From assembly GCA_044361365.1 (NCBI GenBank), contig JBIKIW010000031.1:1-15258 (forward strand): a DNA stretch of 15,258 nt, read 5' to 3'. Position 1 is the stretch's first letter. The number at the start of each line of letters is the position of its first letter. A program made the translations under genes and the position numbers. Of the stretch, positions 1-7,673 are shown in pieces. The notes beneath the pieces were generated by a model, which saw only the letters and a program-made list of their open reading frames with translations, ran no database searches and was not told the origin of the DNA. The stretch comes from JBIKIW01 sp044361365 (GTDB lineage: Bacteria; Patescibacteriota; JACMRA01).

Positions 1-105
1 GATTTGAACTGCAATCTGGGCAATTTTTGTAAGTTGAACTCATAATATTTAAGTTGAATAGACTGTTAACCTTTTAAATATCAACTAAATACTATATTTT
101 GTCCC
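1..105. other. Non-coding left edge
   Basis: No gene is visible here. The only structure is an 8-base direct repeat, AAGTTGAA, at about 31-38 and 51-58, which may be chance in DNA this AT-rich. The stretch lies downstream of the minus-strand gene that ends at 106. No convincing terminator hairpin is present. Confidence 0.4.
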
Positions 106-615
106 TTAGTTTTTGGCTATTAACTCTAAATTATTTAAATGTTGATGATATATTTTATCGATAATGTATTCTTTTTGATTATTATCAGTGAAGTAGATTT
201 TTTTAATTTTTTCAGTTTTCAAATCGTCGAGTTTATTTTTCTCAATAATTAGATCAAGTTCGTCACTTTCGAAAAGTTTTTTAGGGATTTCATATTTTCT
301 ACAGCGTCCAGGGAGCAAAACATAAAAACCTCGTTCAGTTTCTATAAGAAAATTGTTTATCGTTATAGTTCTTTTACTATTATTTGTAAGTTTAAAAATA
401 AATATATCAACATCGTCAGTAAATCCTATATGAAGTTGTGCACTCACAGAAAACTCTTTATGTAATAATTTCTGGGTTTCTTCATTGAATTTTTTACTAT
501 CTTCATAAATTTCCCTGCTTATTTTTGTTTGTTCTCGAGACGACCTTGCCTGCCAAAATGTAAATCCAGCAGTAAGTACTAAAATTATAATTGAAACAGT
601 TTCAAAAATCGACAT
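106..615 (-). CDS. Unknown protein with an N-terminal membrane anchor
   Basis: I do not recognise this 169-residue protein. Residues about 5-22 form one hydrophobic segment, with a short polar N-terminus before it and basic residues after it, so it is probably anchored with most of the chain in the cytoplasm. Residues about 25-55 are charged and look helical, possibly a coiled coil. From about 56 to 150 the chain alternates hydrophobic and polar residues and includes a LTNNSKRTITINNF stretch, which suggests a small beta-sandwich. It is the last gene of a minus-strand run and starts 27 bases after the four-helix-bundle gene. The ATG at 613-615 is preceded by A/T-rich DNA without a Shine-Dalgarno site. 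No enzymatic motif is visible, so no function is assigned. Confidence 0.6.
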   Translation of the reverse strand: MSIFETVSIIILVLTAGFTFWQARSSREQTKISREIYEDSKKFNEETQKLLHKEFSVSAQLHIGFTDDVDIFIFKLTNNSKRTITINNFLIETERGFYVLLPGRCRKYEIPKKLFESDELDLIIEKNKLDDLKTEKIKKIYFTDNNQKEYIIDKIYHQHLNNLELIAKN

Positions 616-626
616 AAAATATTATT

Positions 627-647
627 TTTAACTTTTAGTTATTCACT
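627..647. repeat. Heptad repeat array downstream of the four-helix-bundle gene
   Basis: Three consecutive 7-base units, read on the plus strand as TTTAACT, TTTAGTT and ATTCACT, lie here in exact 7-base phase. They match three consecutive units of the array on the other side of the gene (1013-1033), including the variant TTTAGTT in the middle. The TGA stop codon of the four-helix-bundle gene (643-645 on the minus strand) lies inside the last unit. Confidence 0.6.
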
Positions 648-1002
648 TCCCCATCTTGCTGGTTTTAACCGTTGCAACTAATAATTTAATCAATTCCAAA
701 CAATCTTTTTCTAAACTTTCAAATTCTGTAACTGACAAATATCCAGAATCTTTTAGTAAATTTAGCCAATAGTTTGTTTCATTTGCTTCTTTTAAAGAAA
801 TACTCATTTTAGAAATAAAATCAAGCTTGGATTGTCCAAATTCTGCCTCTCGAATCAAAGCTCCAACTGCAGTTCCAGACCTTAAAACTTGCTTAGAAAG
901 GACAAATTCTTTTTTCTCCAAAACCAAAAACTGACTCAATTTCACAACACGTAAAGCAAAATCATAACTTTTCACCTTAAGAACACTTTTATTTTCAACC
1001 AT
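643..1002 (-). CDS. Four-helix-bundle protein (23S rRNA intervening-sequence family)
   Basis: This 119-residue protein matches the pattern of the four-helix-bundle family (TIGR02436-like), first known from intervening sequences in 23S rRNA genes. It has a short N-terminal lead, then a helix carrying SYDFALRVVKLSQF, then the family hallmark LSKQVLRSGTAVGALIREAE, a helix with FISKMSISLKEANETNYWL, and a final helix rich in Leu and Glu. Members form small oligomers. Their function is unknown, though some are linked to diversity-generating retroelements. I prefer the ATG at 1000-1002. A GTG three codons upstream would place the start inside the heptad repeat array. No rRNA sequence is nearby, so this is a free-standing copy. 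It lies between pcrA and the unknown membrane protein on the same strand. Confidence 0.85.
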   Translation of the reverse strand: MVENKSVLKVKSYDFALRVVKLSQFLVLEKKEFVLSKQVLRSGTAVGALIREAEFGQSKLDFISKMSISLKEANETNYWLNLLKDSGYLSVTEFESLEKDCLELIKLLVATVKTSKMGK

Positions 1003-1005
1003 ATT

Positions 1006-1040
1006 TTTCACTTTTCACTTTTAGTTTTTCACTATCCACT
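1006..1040. repeat. Heptad repeat array upstream of the four-helix-bundle gene
   Basis: Five consecutive 7-base units lie here in perfect phase on the plus strand: TTTCACT twice, then TTTAGTT, then TTTCACT, then the degenerate ATCCACT. The array fills almost the whole spacer between the end of pcrA and the ATG of the four-helix-bundle gene. On the coding (minus) strand the unit reads AGTGAAA. A related array sits at 627-647 on the other side of the gene. Confidence 0.75.
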
Positions 1041-1045
1041 ACAGC

Positions 1046-3226
1046 CTACCTCACCCTCTGGCAATATTTATCCAAAAACGGTCTAAAAATTCTACTTACT
1101 GGATTGGCTTTTACTTGCCCAAATTGAATTCTGGAATCCGCTGCGATTAGGTGTAAATATTTCTTGGCTCTGGTTACTCCCACATACGCTAGCCGTACTT
1201 CTTCTTCCATACCATTTGGCTCAAAAAGACTATTTTGATGAGGCAAAATCCCATCTTCCACTCCTACCAAAAAGACGCTTTCAAATTCCAAGCCTTTACT
1301 TTGGTGCAGGCTCATCAGGTTCACTTTCGGTTGAGTCCCGTCCAAATCATTATCAGCTTGCGACATCAAACTAACTTGAGCTAAAAATTCAGTCAGTCTG
1401 GTTGGTAAATCACGGTCATTTTCCTGATCAAATGGATACATTAGCGAGTACAATTCACCTATGTTTTCAAGCCTTGTTTCTCGCTCGTCTTTGTTTGGGT
1501 ATTCCTTTTTGAGGTAATTATTGTAACCACTTACCGACAACAAATTTTTGGTAAAATCAATCAAATTAGTTTGCCCTTCCCAAGCGTCTGTGATGGCGGA
1601 TAAAAAGCTGTCCACCTGAGCTTGAATCCTGGGAGTAAGTTGCACTTCGTTGGTGTCCAAATAAGCAATAATATTTTGCAAAGTCTTAGGTCCAACTCCG
1701 TCCAAAACCAACGGTAAAAACCTACTAAAACTGATTATATCTTCAGGATTTATGAGAAATTTTAGAATACTCATAACATCTTTAATTTCCTTTCTGTCTA
1801 AAAACCTGGTTCCCGAAACTAATCGGTAGGGAAGTCCATTTTTGAGGAAAGTTTCTTCCAAACTTCGGCTTTGAGAGTGGGTTCGATACAAGACCACGCA
1901 GTCGTTTAATTTGGGTAAATTTGACCAATCTGCCTTGGGTAATTGCCAGGATTTGGTCTGGTAGGTGCTAAAAGTTGTCGGTTTAAAATCTTCAGTTTCG
2001 AGATAGACATCAAACATGCTACTTACTGGATCGTTAGCTTTTTGAACAGGTTCTTTTTTGAGAAAGGTAGTTGGTTCATCAAAATAATCTTCGACCTCCA
2101 AAGACAAATCTCCATCAGCTTTTTCCTCCTCAATTTTTTGCACATACTGCTGATACAGCTGCCTAATAATATATTCAGACTCGTCTTGTTCGTTTTTGGC
2201 TAGGTAATATTTTACCCCTAATTTATCAGGATTTTCTGTAAACAGCTCTTTCTTTTTTTGTTTAGGATTATGGCTAAGCACCTTTTCAGCCAGATCCAAA
2301 ATTGGTTGGGTAGATCGGTAATTTTGATTTAAAATAATTTCCTGGACATCCGAATATTGCTTGTGAAAATTCAAAATAATTTCAACTTTTGACCCCCTAA
2401 AACCATAAATACTCTGGGCGTCATCACCTACCACAAATAGGCTTCGGGTAGTACCATCTAGCATTTGCTCCGGAGCAAGGAGTTCAATAATTCTGAATTG
2501 AGCAGGATTTGTATCCTGAAATTCGTCCACCAAAATATGCTTCCAACGATCTTGTAAAACCTCTCGCACCTCCGGGTAATTTTCGAGCAAGGCAAAATTT
2601 AACAAGATTAAATCGTCAAAATCCACCACCTGATTCTGCTTTAGTTTTTCTTCGTATTTAGCATAAACTTGGTGAAAGATTGGCAAATATTCTTGGCTTA
2701 ATTTACGGCTATCTTTGCTAAGAAGTAGCTCCTGTTTGCACTTGGAAATAAAGTAACTAATCAAACTCGGTTGCAGGTTTTTTTGATCTACATCCATTTC
2801 CTTCAAAATATCTCGAATAATCTTTTTTTGATCATCGATGTCTAAAATTGAGAAGTTTTTGGAAAGCCCGATACTATCTCCAAATTCTCGTAAAATTCTA
2901 ACACCCAAAGAGTGAAAAGTACACAATAGCGGGTTTAAAAAATAATCATTTTTCCAAGGTGGTATTTTGGGTAAGTTTTGCCCAATCGAAACCAAAAGTT
3001 TGTCCACACGGTTATTCATTTCTCGGGCTGCTTTGTTGGTAAAAGTTAAGCACAAAATTTGACCAGGAACCGATCCAGTTTGGATGAGCTGAGCCACTTT
3101 TCGAGTTAGTACTGAGGTTTTCCCACTCCCTGCTCCTGCTATCACCAAAGTTGCTGGGGAAGCAGAAGTTACGGCCTCAATCTGCTTTTGATTAAGACCT
3201 GCGGTGATTAAATTTTTTTCTGTCAC
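1046..3226 (-). CDS. pcrA: UvrD/PcrA/Rep-type ATP-dependent DNA helicase (SF1A)
   Basis: This is a 3'-5' DNA helicase of superfamily 1A, acting in excision repair and in clearing replication obstacles. All motifs are present in order, numbered from the GTG start: Walker A AGAGSGKT (30-37), LTFTNKAAREM, DEFQDT (234-239), GDDAQSIYGFRGS (267-279), NYRST (302-306), VLYRTHSQSR after the insert, LHQSKGLEF (640-648) and the arginine-finger motif VGVTRAKK. I chose GTG at 3224-3226, 4 bases after the upstream stop, giving 726 residues that begin just before the Q-motif (GLNQKQIEAV), as in PcrA. An ATG at 3295 would overlap the upstream gene by 65 bases. Oddly, about 76 residues (363-439), acidic and probably disordered, sit where PcrA has a short loop. 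The C-terminal tail is short. Confidence 0.95.
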   Translation of the reverse strand: MTEKNLITAGLNQKQIEAVTSASPATLVIAGAGSGKTSVLTRKVAQLIQTGSVPGQILCLTFTNKAAREMNNRVDKLLVSIGQNLPKIPPWKNDYFLNPLLCTFHSLGVRILREFGDSIGLSKNFSILDIDDQKKIIRDILKEMDVDQKNLQPSLISYFISKCKQELLLSKDSRKLSQEYLPIFHQVYAKYEEKLKQNQVVDFDDLILLNFALLENYPEVREVLQDRWKHILVDEFQDTNPAQFRIIELLAPEQMLDGTTRSLFVVGDDAQSIYGFRGSKVEIILNFHKQYSDVQEIILNQNYRSTQPILDLAEKVLSHNPKQKKKELFTENPDKLGVKYYLAKNEQDESEYIIRQLYQQYVQKIEEEKADGDLSLEVEDYFDEPTTFLKKEPVQKANDPVSSMFDVYLETEDFKPTTFSTYQTKSWQLPKADWSNLPKLNDCVVLYRTHSQSRSLEETFLKNGLPYRLVSGTRFLDRKEIKDVMSILKFLINPEDIISFSRFLPLVLDGVGPKTLQNIIAYLDTNEVQLTPRIQAQVDSFLSAITDAWEGQTNLIDFTKNLLSVSGYNNYLKKEYPNKDERETRLENIGELYSLMYPFDQENDRDLPTRLTEFLAQVSLMSQADNDLDGTQPKVNLMSLHQSKGLEFESVFLVGVEDGILPHQNSLFEPNGMEEEVRLAYVGVTRAKKYLHLIAADSRIQFGQVKANPVSRIFRPFLDKYCQRVR

Positions 3227-3230
3227 GACT

Positions 3231-3608
3231 TTAAAATTTGGTTGAATTAGAATTTTTGAGCTGGCTTTCGATTTTATCTTTTTTGGTAAGTACAAATTTG
3301 ATCAAATCATGCACTGAAGATCTTATAGTTTGTAAATAATCTTTACTTTCTACACTGTGGGTAAAATCTACCCCTTCGGTAGGTGAAACCAAGCTAACTT
3401 CAGTACGAAATGTATGATTACCGAGACGTTTATTTTGCTCGATACGAACGATTATATTTTTGATCTCCACAAAATTTTGTTCTAGCAATCTGCTTTCCTT
3501 AAGATTATCGAAAATTTCTTGTTTTAAATTCTGAAAGTCAGAAGGAAGATGTTTTTCCAAATCGTGTGGTAAGTATTCAAAAATAATTAGAGATTGAGGA
3601 TTAGACAT
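3231..3608 (-). CDS. Probable HPF/RaiA-like ribosome hibernation protein
   Basis: This 125-residue protein resembles the ribosome hibernation-promoting factor/RaiA (sigma-54 modulation) fold. Residues 46-60 (FVEIKNIIVRIEQNK) correspond to the strand that reads like 'i..v.vvl..ek' in HPF. Residues 68-88 form the next strands, with Glu and Pro where HPF has its 'E.tv.lp.g' strand. Residues 87-113 (VESKDYLQTIRSSVHDL, then LTKKDKI) fit the final helix pattern 'edmyaaID...dkL...l.K.K'. The family binds the 30S decoding region and stalls translation in starved cells. The first 40 residues do not match the usual HPF start, so this is a divergent or alternative member. It heads the minus-strand run and ends 4 bases before the pcrA start, suggesting coupled translation. 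Confidence 0.5.
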   Translation of the reverse strand: MSNPQSLIIFEYLPHDLEKHLPSDFQNLKQEIFDNLKESRLLEQNFVEIKNIIVRIEQNKRLGNHTFRTEVSLVSPTEGVDFTHSVESKDYLQTIRSSVHDLIKFVLTKKDKIESQLKNSNSTKF

Positions 3609-3810
3609 ATAAACTTTTTAACTTACAAATCTAAAAATGTTTATCAAAAATGGGCAAGTGGATTTGAGGTTTATAATTTGTGGAGTGGAATTTAAAATTG
3701 GCTATAAAACAAAATTAATCAAACCGATTTCAGTCCAAAAAGCTTTATTTAATGGCAGTCCTTGACAAAGAAAAGTTTGGCTGTTGGAGATTAAAAGTAA
3801 TTGTACAAAT
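3609..3810. promoter_or_regulatory. Divergent promoter region between the hpf-like gene and ahcY
   Basis: About 200 AT-rich bases separate two divergent starts, so promoters for both sides must lie here. A perfect TTGACA occurs at 3762-3767 on the plus strand, but no good -10 box follows at 16-18 bases, so the ahcY promoter is not settled. I looked for an S-adenosylhomocysteine riboswitch in front of ahcY and saw no conserved core or strong stem. Confidence 0.35.
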
Positions 3811-5076
3811 ATGTCTGTAATGCACGAAGTAAAAAATTTAGACCTTGCTAGCCAAGGTAAAGCTCGTATCGAATGGGCTGAACAAGATATGCCTGTTTTG
3901 AGATCTATCAAGGAGCGGTATATCAAAGAGCAACCTTTTAAAGGACTTACTATTTCAGCATGTTTGCATGTAACCACCGAAACTGCAAACCTGATGATTG
4001 CTCTAAAAGCCGGAGGAGCTAATGTTTTTCTTTGTGCTTCAAACCCACTTTCTACTCAAGATGACACCGCTGCCGCTTTAGTTCAAGAATACGGAATTTC
4101 TACCTTCGCTATCAAGGGTGAAGACAATGAAACCTACTTCAAACACCTTAACACAGTTTTGGATCAAAACCCTCAGATGACTATGGACGATGGAGCTGAT
4201 TTGGTTTCAGAACTTCACAAAAATCGCCAAAATCAAATCGCTTCTATCATTGGAGGCACTGAAGAAACTACCACTGGAGTTGTGCGTCTAAAAGCTATGG
4301 CAGCTCAGGGCAAACTTCAATTTCCAGTTTTAGCTGTAAACGACGCAATGACCAAACACCTTTTTGATAACCGATACGGTACAGGACAAAGCACAATGGA
4401 TGGAATTATTAGAGCTACCAACAGATTGATCGCTGGCTCAGTTTTTGTGGTTGCTGGATATGGATGGTGTAGTAAAGGATTGGCGATGAGAGCTAGAGGA
4501 ATGGGAGCTTTGGTGATTGTTACTGAAGTTGATCCAATCAAAGCTTTGGAGGCAGTTATGGATGGTTTTCAAGTTATGGAAATGGAAAAAGCTGTAAAAA
4601 ATGCTGATTTTATTTGCACTCTTACCGGAGACAAAAATGTAGTTGATAGTGAAGATTTTGCAGTCATGAAAGGTGGTTGTATTATCTCCAACTCTGGTCA
4701 CTTTGACTCTGAGATCAATGTAAAAGCTTTGGCTGAAATGGCAGTAGCTCGCAGAATTGTAAAACCTTTTGTAGAAGAATTTGAATTAAAAGATGGTCGT
4801 AAGATTTACCTTTTGGCTGATGGAAGATTGGTTAATTTAGCCTCTGCTGAAGGTCACCCTGCTAGCGTTATGGATATGAGTTTTGCTAACCAAGCTTTGG
4901 GAGCTGAGTTTATTCTAAAAAATTACAAAGAACTTCAAAATCAAGTTTATGTTATCCCAACAGAAGTTGACAGAGAAATTGCTTCACTAAAATTAGCTTC
5001 ACTTGGAATTACCATTGATGTTCTAACTGCTGAACAAGAAAAATACCTAAACTCTTGGGAGGAGGGAACTGAATAA
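3811..5076 (+). CDS. ahcY: Adenosylhomocysteinase (S-adenosylhomocysteine hydrolase)
   Basis: This NAD-dependent cytoplasmic enzyme splits S-adenosylhomocysteine into adenosine and homocysteine, relieving product inhibition of methyltransferases. At 421 residues it is the short form lacking the roughly 40-residue insert of many bacterial enzymes. Visible active-site elements are DDGADL (126-131), GGTEETTTGV (148-157) with Glu151, NDAMTKHLFDNRYGTGQS with Lys182 and Asp186, the NAD loop GYGWCSKG (216-223), GHFDSEI (296-302) and GHPASVMDMSF (348-358). All key residues appear intact. I chose ATG 3811. A TTG in frame at 3784 is less likely, and ATG 3820 is possible. It is followed by a DUF1543 gene and an adenosine kinase-like gene on the same strand, the latter able to consume its adenosine. 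Confidence 0.96.
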   Translation: MSVMHEVKNLDLASQGKARIEWAEQDMPVLRSIKERYIKEQPFKGLTISACLHVTTETANLMIALKAGGANVFLCASNPLSTQDDTAAALVQEYGISTFAIKGEDNETYFKHLNTVLDQNPQMTMDDGADLVSELHKNRQNQIASIIGGTEETTTGVVRLKAMAAQGKLQFPVLAVNDAMTKHLFDNRYGTGQSTMDGIIRATNRLIAGSVFVVAGYGWCSKGLAMRARGMGALVIVTEVDPIKALEAVMDGFQVMEMEKAVKNADFICTLTGDKNVVDSEDFAVMKGGCIISNSGHFDSEINVKALAEMAVARRIVKPFVEEFELKDGRKIYLLADGRLVNLASAEGHPASVMDMSFANQALGAEFILKNYKELQNQVYVIPTEVDREIASLKLASLGITIDVLTAEQEKYLNSWEEGTE

Positions 5077-5193
5077 AAATTACATCCAACAAAGATAATT
5101 TTGGTTTAATTCTAGACTGCAAAAACTCATTTTACGGTAGCTCGTTTTATTAAGTAACATCTTAAAATTTGTTAATAAACTAACTAAATTTCA

Positions 5194-5712
5194 ATGCAAA
5201 CCCCTCAACCTCAACTTTTCGCTATTTACCTTGGTGGAAGTGCAGTTGGGGCAAATATTGAAGTTCACGATATAATATTTGTAGTTAGTGATAGTTTAGA
5301 AAATTGCTACCCAAAAATTGTAGAAAAATGGTTTGGAAGCAAACAAAAAGTGCATATAGACGCCTATATGATTTTGGACTCGGTCGAAGGTTTTGATATT
5401 CAACTTCAAACTCAAAAGCCAGTCGATCAGGAGTTAAATTTATATTTTGTAAACATTGGTGGCTACTTAGAAAATTCTTTTTTTGAAATGCATAATTTTG
5501 GATTTGTAGTTGCCAAAGATTCAATTGAAGCTAAAATTCTAGCCAAACAAAAATATTCAAAGGATCTACTAACTCCTCACAAAGATAACCTAGAAATCGT
5601 AGATAATCTAATTCAAATCAACCAAATCGACAATTATTTTGTTTCCTTAAAACTAAATTCTAAAGCCAAAAATCCTCAAATTTACCCAAAATTTATTAAC
5701 TTTTTAAAATAA
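5194..5712 (+). CDS. DUF1543 domain protein with an internal duplication
   Basis: The 172-residue product matches the DUF1543 pattern: LFAIYLGG near the start, IEVHDIIFVV (22-31), a Trp before the conserved HID (54-56), and YFVNIGGY (84-91). The function of the family is unknown. Residues 9-46 and 84-121 align without gaps (LGG against IGG, IEVHDIIFVV against FEMHNFGFVV, then an alpha-helical stretch). The following segments also match, with H.D at 54-56 and 129-131, so the protein is two copies of one small alpha/beta unit. It starts 117 bases after ahcY with no Shine-Dalgarno site, and ends 4 bases before the kinase gene. It is therefore very probably co-transcribed with the kinase. Confidence 0.8.
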   Translation: MQTPQPQLFAIYLGGSAVGANIEVHDIIFVVSDSLENCYPKIVEKWFGSKQKVHIDAYMILDSVEGFDIQLQTQKPVDQELNLYFVNIGGYLENSFFEMHNFGFVVAKDSIEAKILAKQKYSKDLLTPHKDNLEIVDNLIQINQIDNYFVSLKLNSKAKNPQIYPKFINFLK

Positions 5713-5716
5713 CAAT

Positions 5717-6673
5717 ATGCCCTACAAACAACTCCTCACTTTCGGTTCCATAGCTAAAGATGAACTAATGACTCATCCTGGGGTTTTTCACGATCACATC
5801 GATCCAAATAATTTGGAAAATCTAAACGTTTTCTTTATTATTGATGACCTAAAACAAGCTGTTGGTGGAATCGCTAGCAATCTTTCCTATAGTTTCAATT
5901 TGGTCTCCAAAAAAGACAATTATATTTTGGGCGGAATTGGAATTGATGGGGAAATTTTTGAAAAGTTTTTTGAGGAAAATAAAATCAAAACTGATTATCT
6001 AAAACGATCGTCAGAGCTTTATTCTGGAACTTTTAAGGGGATTGCAGCAACCAACCAAAATCAAATTGGAGCTTTTTATTACGGTGCAAATTTGGCCGCT
6101 AAAGATATTCAGTTATCTCAAATTCCTAATTCAAAAGAAAGCTTGCTAATAATTTCAGCCAATCACCCTGAATCTGTCCAAGAAATCGTAAACCAAGCTG
6201 TAGAATTAGGTATAGACTATGCTTTCGATCCTGGAATGATGCTTACCTGGATTGATGAGGATTTACTTAAAAAAGGAGTGGAGAATGCCAAATTTGTAAT
6301 TTCAAATGACTATGAAATCGGTCTAGTTTTGCAAAGATTAGCAACAACAGTCGAAGCTTTAAACTCCCAAAATATTGCCGTAATCACGACTAAAGGTGAA
6401 AAAGGTGTTCAATACAAAGATTCAAACAATCAAATCGAGCTACCATCTTATCAAATTGAAAAATTTGTAGATCCAACTGGGGCAGGGGATGCTTTTAGGG
6501 CTGGGTTCTTGGCTGGACTTTTGGAAGAAAAAGATTTGCTCACTTCTTTGGTTCAGGGTTCAGTTTTGGGCAGTTTTGCTGTAGAGTTTCCTGGAGGAAC
6601 TAATCACAAATTCACAGAATCTGAGTTTCAAAAAAGACACGATTGGATTCATTCCAATTCTAAAAAAGTTTAA
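5717..6673 (+). CDS. adoK: PfkB-family nucleoside kinase, probably adenosine kinase (AdoK-like)
   Basis: This 318-residue ribokinase-fold protein probably phosphorylates adenosine to AMP with ATP. The N-terminus (FGSIAKDELMTHPGVF, then NVFFIIDDL and a GG at 50-51) follows closely the pattern I recall for mycobacterial AdoK (GSIA.D.LM..PG.F, LSFLVDDL, GG.AGN). The segment QIGAFYYGAN (116-125) matches its QIASFYPGAM. The PfkB signature DPTGAGDAFRAGF is at 252-264, with the anion hole GAGD and catalytic Asp258. It starts 4 bases after the DUF1543 gene and lies downstream of ahcY, which makes adenosine, so context and similarity agree. Another nucleoside or sugar substrate cannot be excluded from sequence alone. 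Confidence 0.8.
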   Translation: MPYKQLLTFGSIAKDELMTHPGVFHDHIDPNNLENLNVFFIIDDLKQAVGGIASNLSYSFNLVSKKDNYILGGIGIDGEIFEKFFEENKIKTDYLKRSSELYSGTFKGIAATNQNQIGAFYYGANLAAKDIQLSQIPNSKESLLIISANHPESVQEIVNQAVELGIDYAFDPGMMLTWIDEDLLKKGVENAKFVISNDYEIGLVLQRLATTVEALNSQNIAVITTKGEKGVQYKDSNNQIELPSYQIEKFVDPTGAGDAFRAGFLAGLLEEKDLLTSLVQGSVLGSFAVEFPGGTNHKFTESEFQKRHDWIHSNSKKV

Positions 6674-6709
6674 CTATTATAATTAATAAGTAATTTTTAT
6701 AGATAACTT

Positions 6710-6738
6710 TTGACAATAGGTTTTTTGAGTAATAAAAT
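6710..6738 (+). promoter_or_regulatory. Strong sigma-70-like promoter of the surface protein gene
   Basis: A perfect -35 box TTGACA (6710-6715) is followed after exactly 17 bases by TAAAAT (6733-6738), five of six matches to the -10 consensus. Initiation about 7 bases downstream would fall near 6744-6746, so the transcript would carry only about 4-6 bases before the ATG at 6750. That is an almost leaderless mRNA, consistent with the lack of a Shine-Dalgarno site. Confidence 0.65.
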
Positions 6739-6749
6739 CTTTTTTAATC

Positions 6750-7586
6750 ATGCAAAACCGACTAATCAGCAATTTTTTCGAAACCAACCGTATTTTAAAG
6801 TTGCTGGTATTGGTACTAATGCTTCTGGCGTCATTTACGTCAGCCCTTCAAATATCGACTTTTGCAAACACCGATCAAGCGACCACATATGCAACTCTGA
6901 AGATAAAACCTTTAATTTTGAACAGCTTGGTATTTAGTGTAAGCCCAAAAGAAATTTTTGTAGCTGAAAAATTAACTTTTACACTCGGTCCTGCGACCTC
7001 GAATACTAATGTTGTATTAAATAATATACCTTGTCAGATCTGGATATTACCAGCAAGCAACAATAAATACATCGTAGTGCAAGGTTTAACCAACTCAACA
7101 GGTTATTGCTCTTACCAAACAGACAAAACTCTTCAAGAGCAAGGGTTGACTTTAGTCCAAAATACTGCTAATACAATATCTCCCCAGTTTAATATTAACG
7201 ACCCTAACATAAAAGGTGGAAACACCAACTTAACCCTAGTCAACACATCTTTAGGAGACGGCTTTGCTTTTGGTGCAATTAATTATCAGGCAACCACTTT
7301 AGTTAGTAACAATGATAATTACAAAGTTTCGGGGGGTGTAACCGACATAGACAGTAGTTATGGAAGCAGTTCTACCAGCAACAGTGACCAAACCAACTCA
7401 GATAAAAATAAAAGTGGAAGTAAAAATGGAAGTACTGACGGTGGCGGCGATCTATTTACCTTTTTACCAAGGACAGGAGGAGAGGCGATTTCATTCACTC
7501 TTGTAATTGCTTTTATAATTATTGTGATTTTCTTAATTTCTAGAAGAAGGGAAAATAAAGATGAAGACGATAAAAAACAAAAATAA
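6750..7586 (+). CDS. LPXTG-type sortase-anchored surface protein
   Basis: This 278-residue protein has the layout of a sortase substrate. A signal peptide has a basic start, a hydrophobic core at about 16-31 and a possible cleavage after Ala39 (TFA, then N). The exported region (about 40-195) is beta-rich and contains one Cys pair (95 and 120), perhaps an Ig-like fold with a disulfide. A low-complexity Ser/Asn/Asp/Gly linker follows (about 196-234). The C-terminus has the sorting motif LPRTG (239-243), a hydrophobic segment (about 248-263), Arg-Arg-Arg, and a charged tail. A sortase would cleave after Thr242 and attach the protein to the envelope. No sortase gene is in the window. The ligand or role is unknown. 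It has its own promoter and ends tail-to-tail with trpG. Confidence 0.82.
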   Translation: MQNRLISNFFETNRILKLLVLVLMLLASFTSALQISTFANTDQATTYATLKIKPLILNSLVFSVSPKEIFVAEKLTFTLGPATSNTNVVLNNIPCQIWILPASNNKYIVVQGLTNSTGYCSYQTDKTLQEQGLTLVQNTANTISPQFNINDPNIKGGNTNLTLVNTSLGDGFAFGAINYQATTLVSNNDNYKVSGGVTDIDSSYGSSSTSNSDQTNSDKNKSGSKNGSTDGGGDLFTFLPRTGGEAISFTLVIAFIIIVIFLISRRRENKDEDDKKQK

Positions 7587-7673
7587 AGGCTTCTTTAGAT
7601 TGTTAAGAATTAATTCAAGAATAGTTCGTATATTCAGCTTTAAATTAATCACGATCACCTTTTTAATCAATAG

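Noticed and set aside
1943..2203. Plus-strand ORF inside the helicase gene
   Set aside because: Phe/Leu/Ile-rich shadow of the acidic insert on the opposite strand, with no independent support.
3609..3810. S-adenosylhomocysteine riboswitch upstream of ahcY
   Set aside because: The stretch is AT-rich, without strong stems or the conserved core I would expect.
3702..3977. Minus-strand ORF over the start of ahcY
   Set aside because: It lies opposite a strongly conserved gene, has no recognisable family pattern, and half of it is in the promoter gap.
4438..4701. Minus-strand ORF inside ahcY
   Set aside because: Its Ser/His/Asn-rich translation is an antisense shadow of the conserved NAD-binding region.
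6710..6937. Plus-strand ORF of 75 codons overlapping the surface protein start
   Set aside because: Its start codon overlaps the -35 box of a good promoter, it has no signal peptide, and the other frame encodes a full signal peptide and sorting signal.
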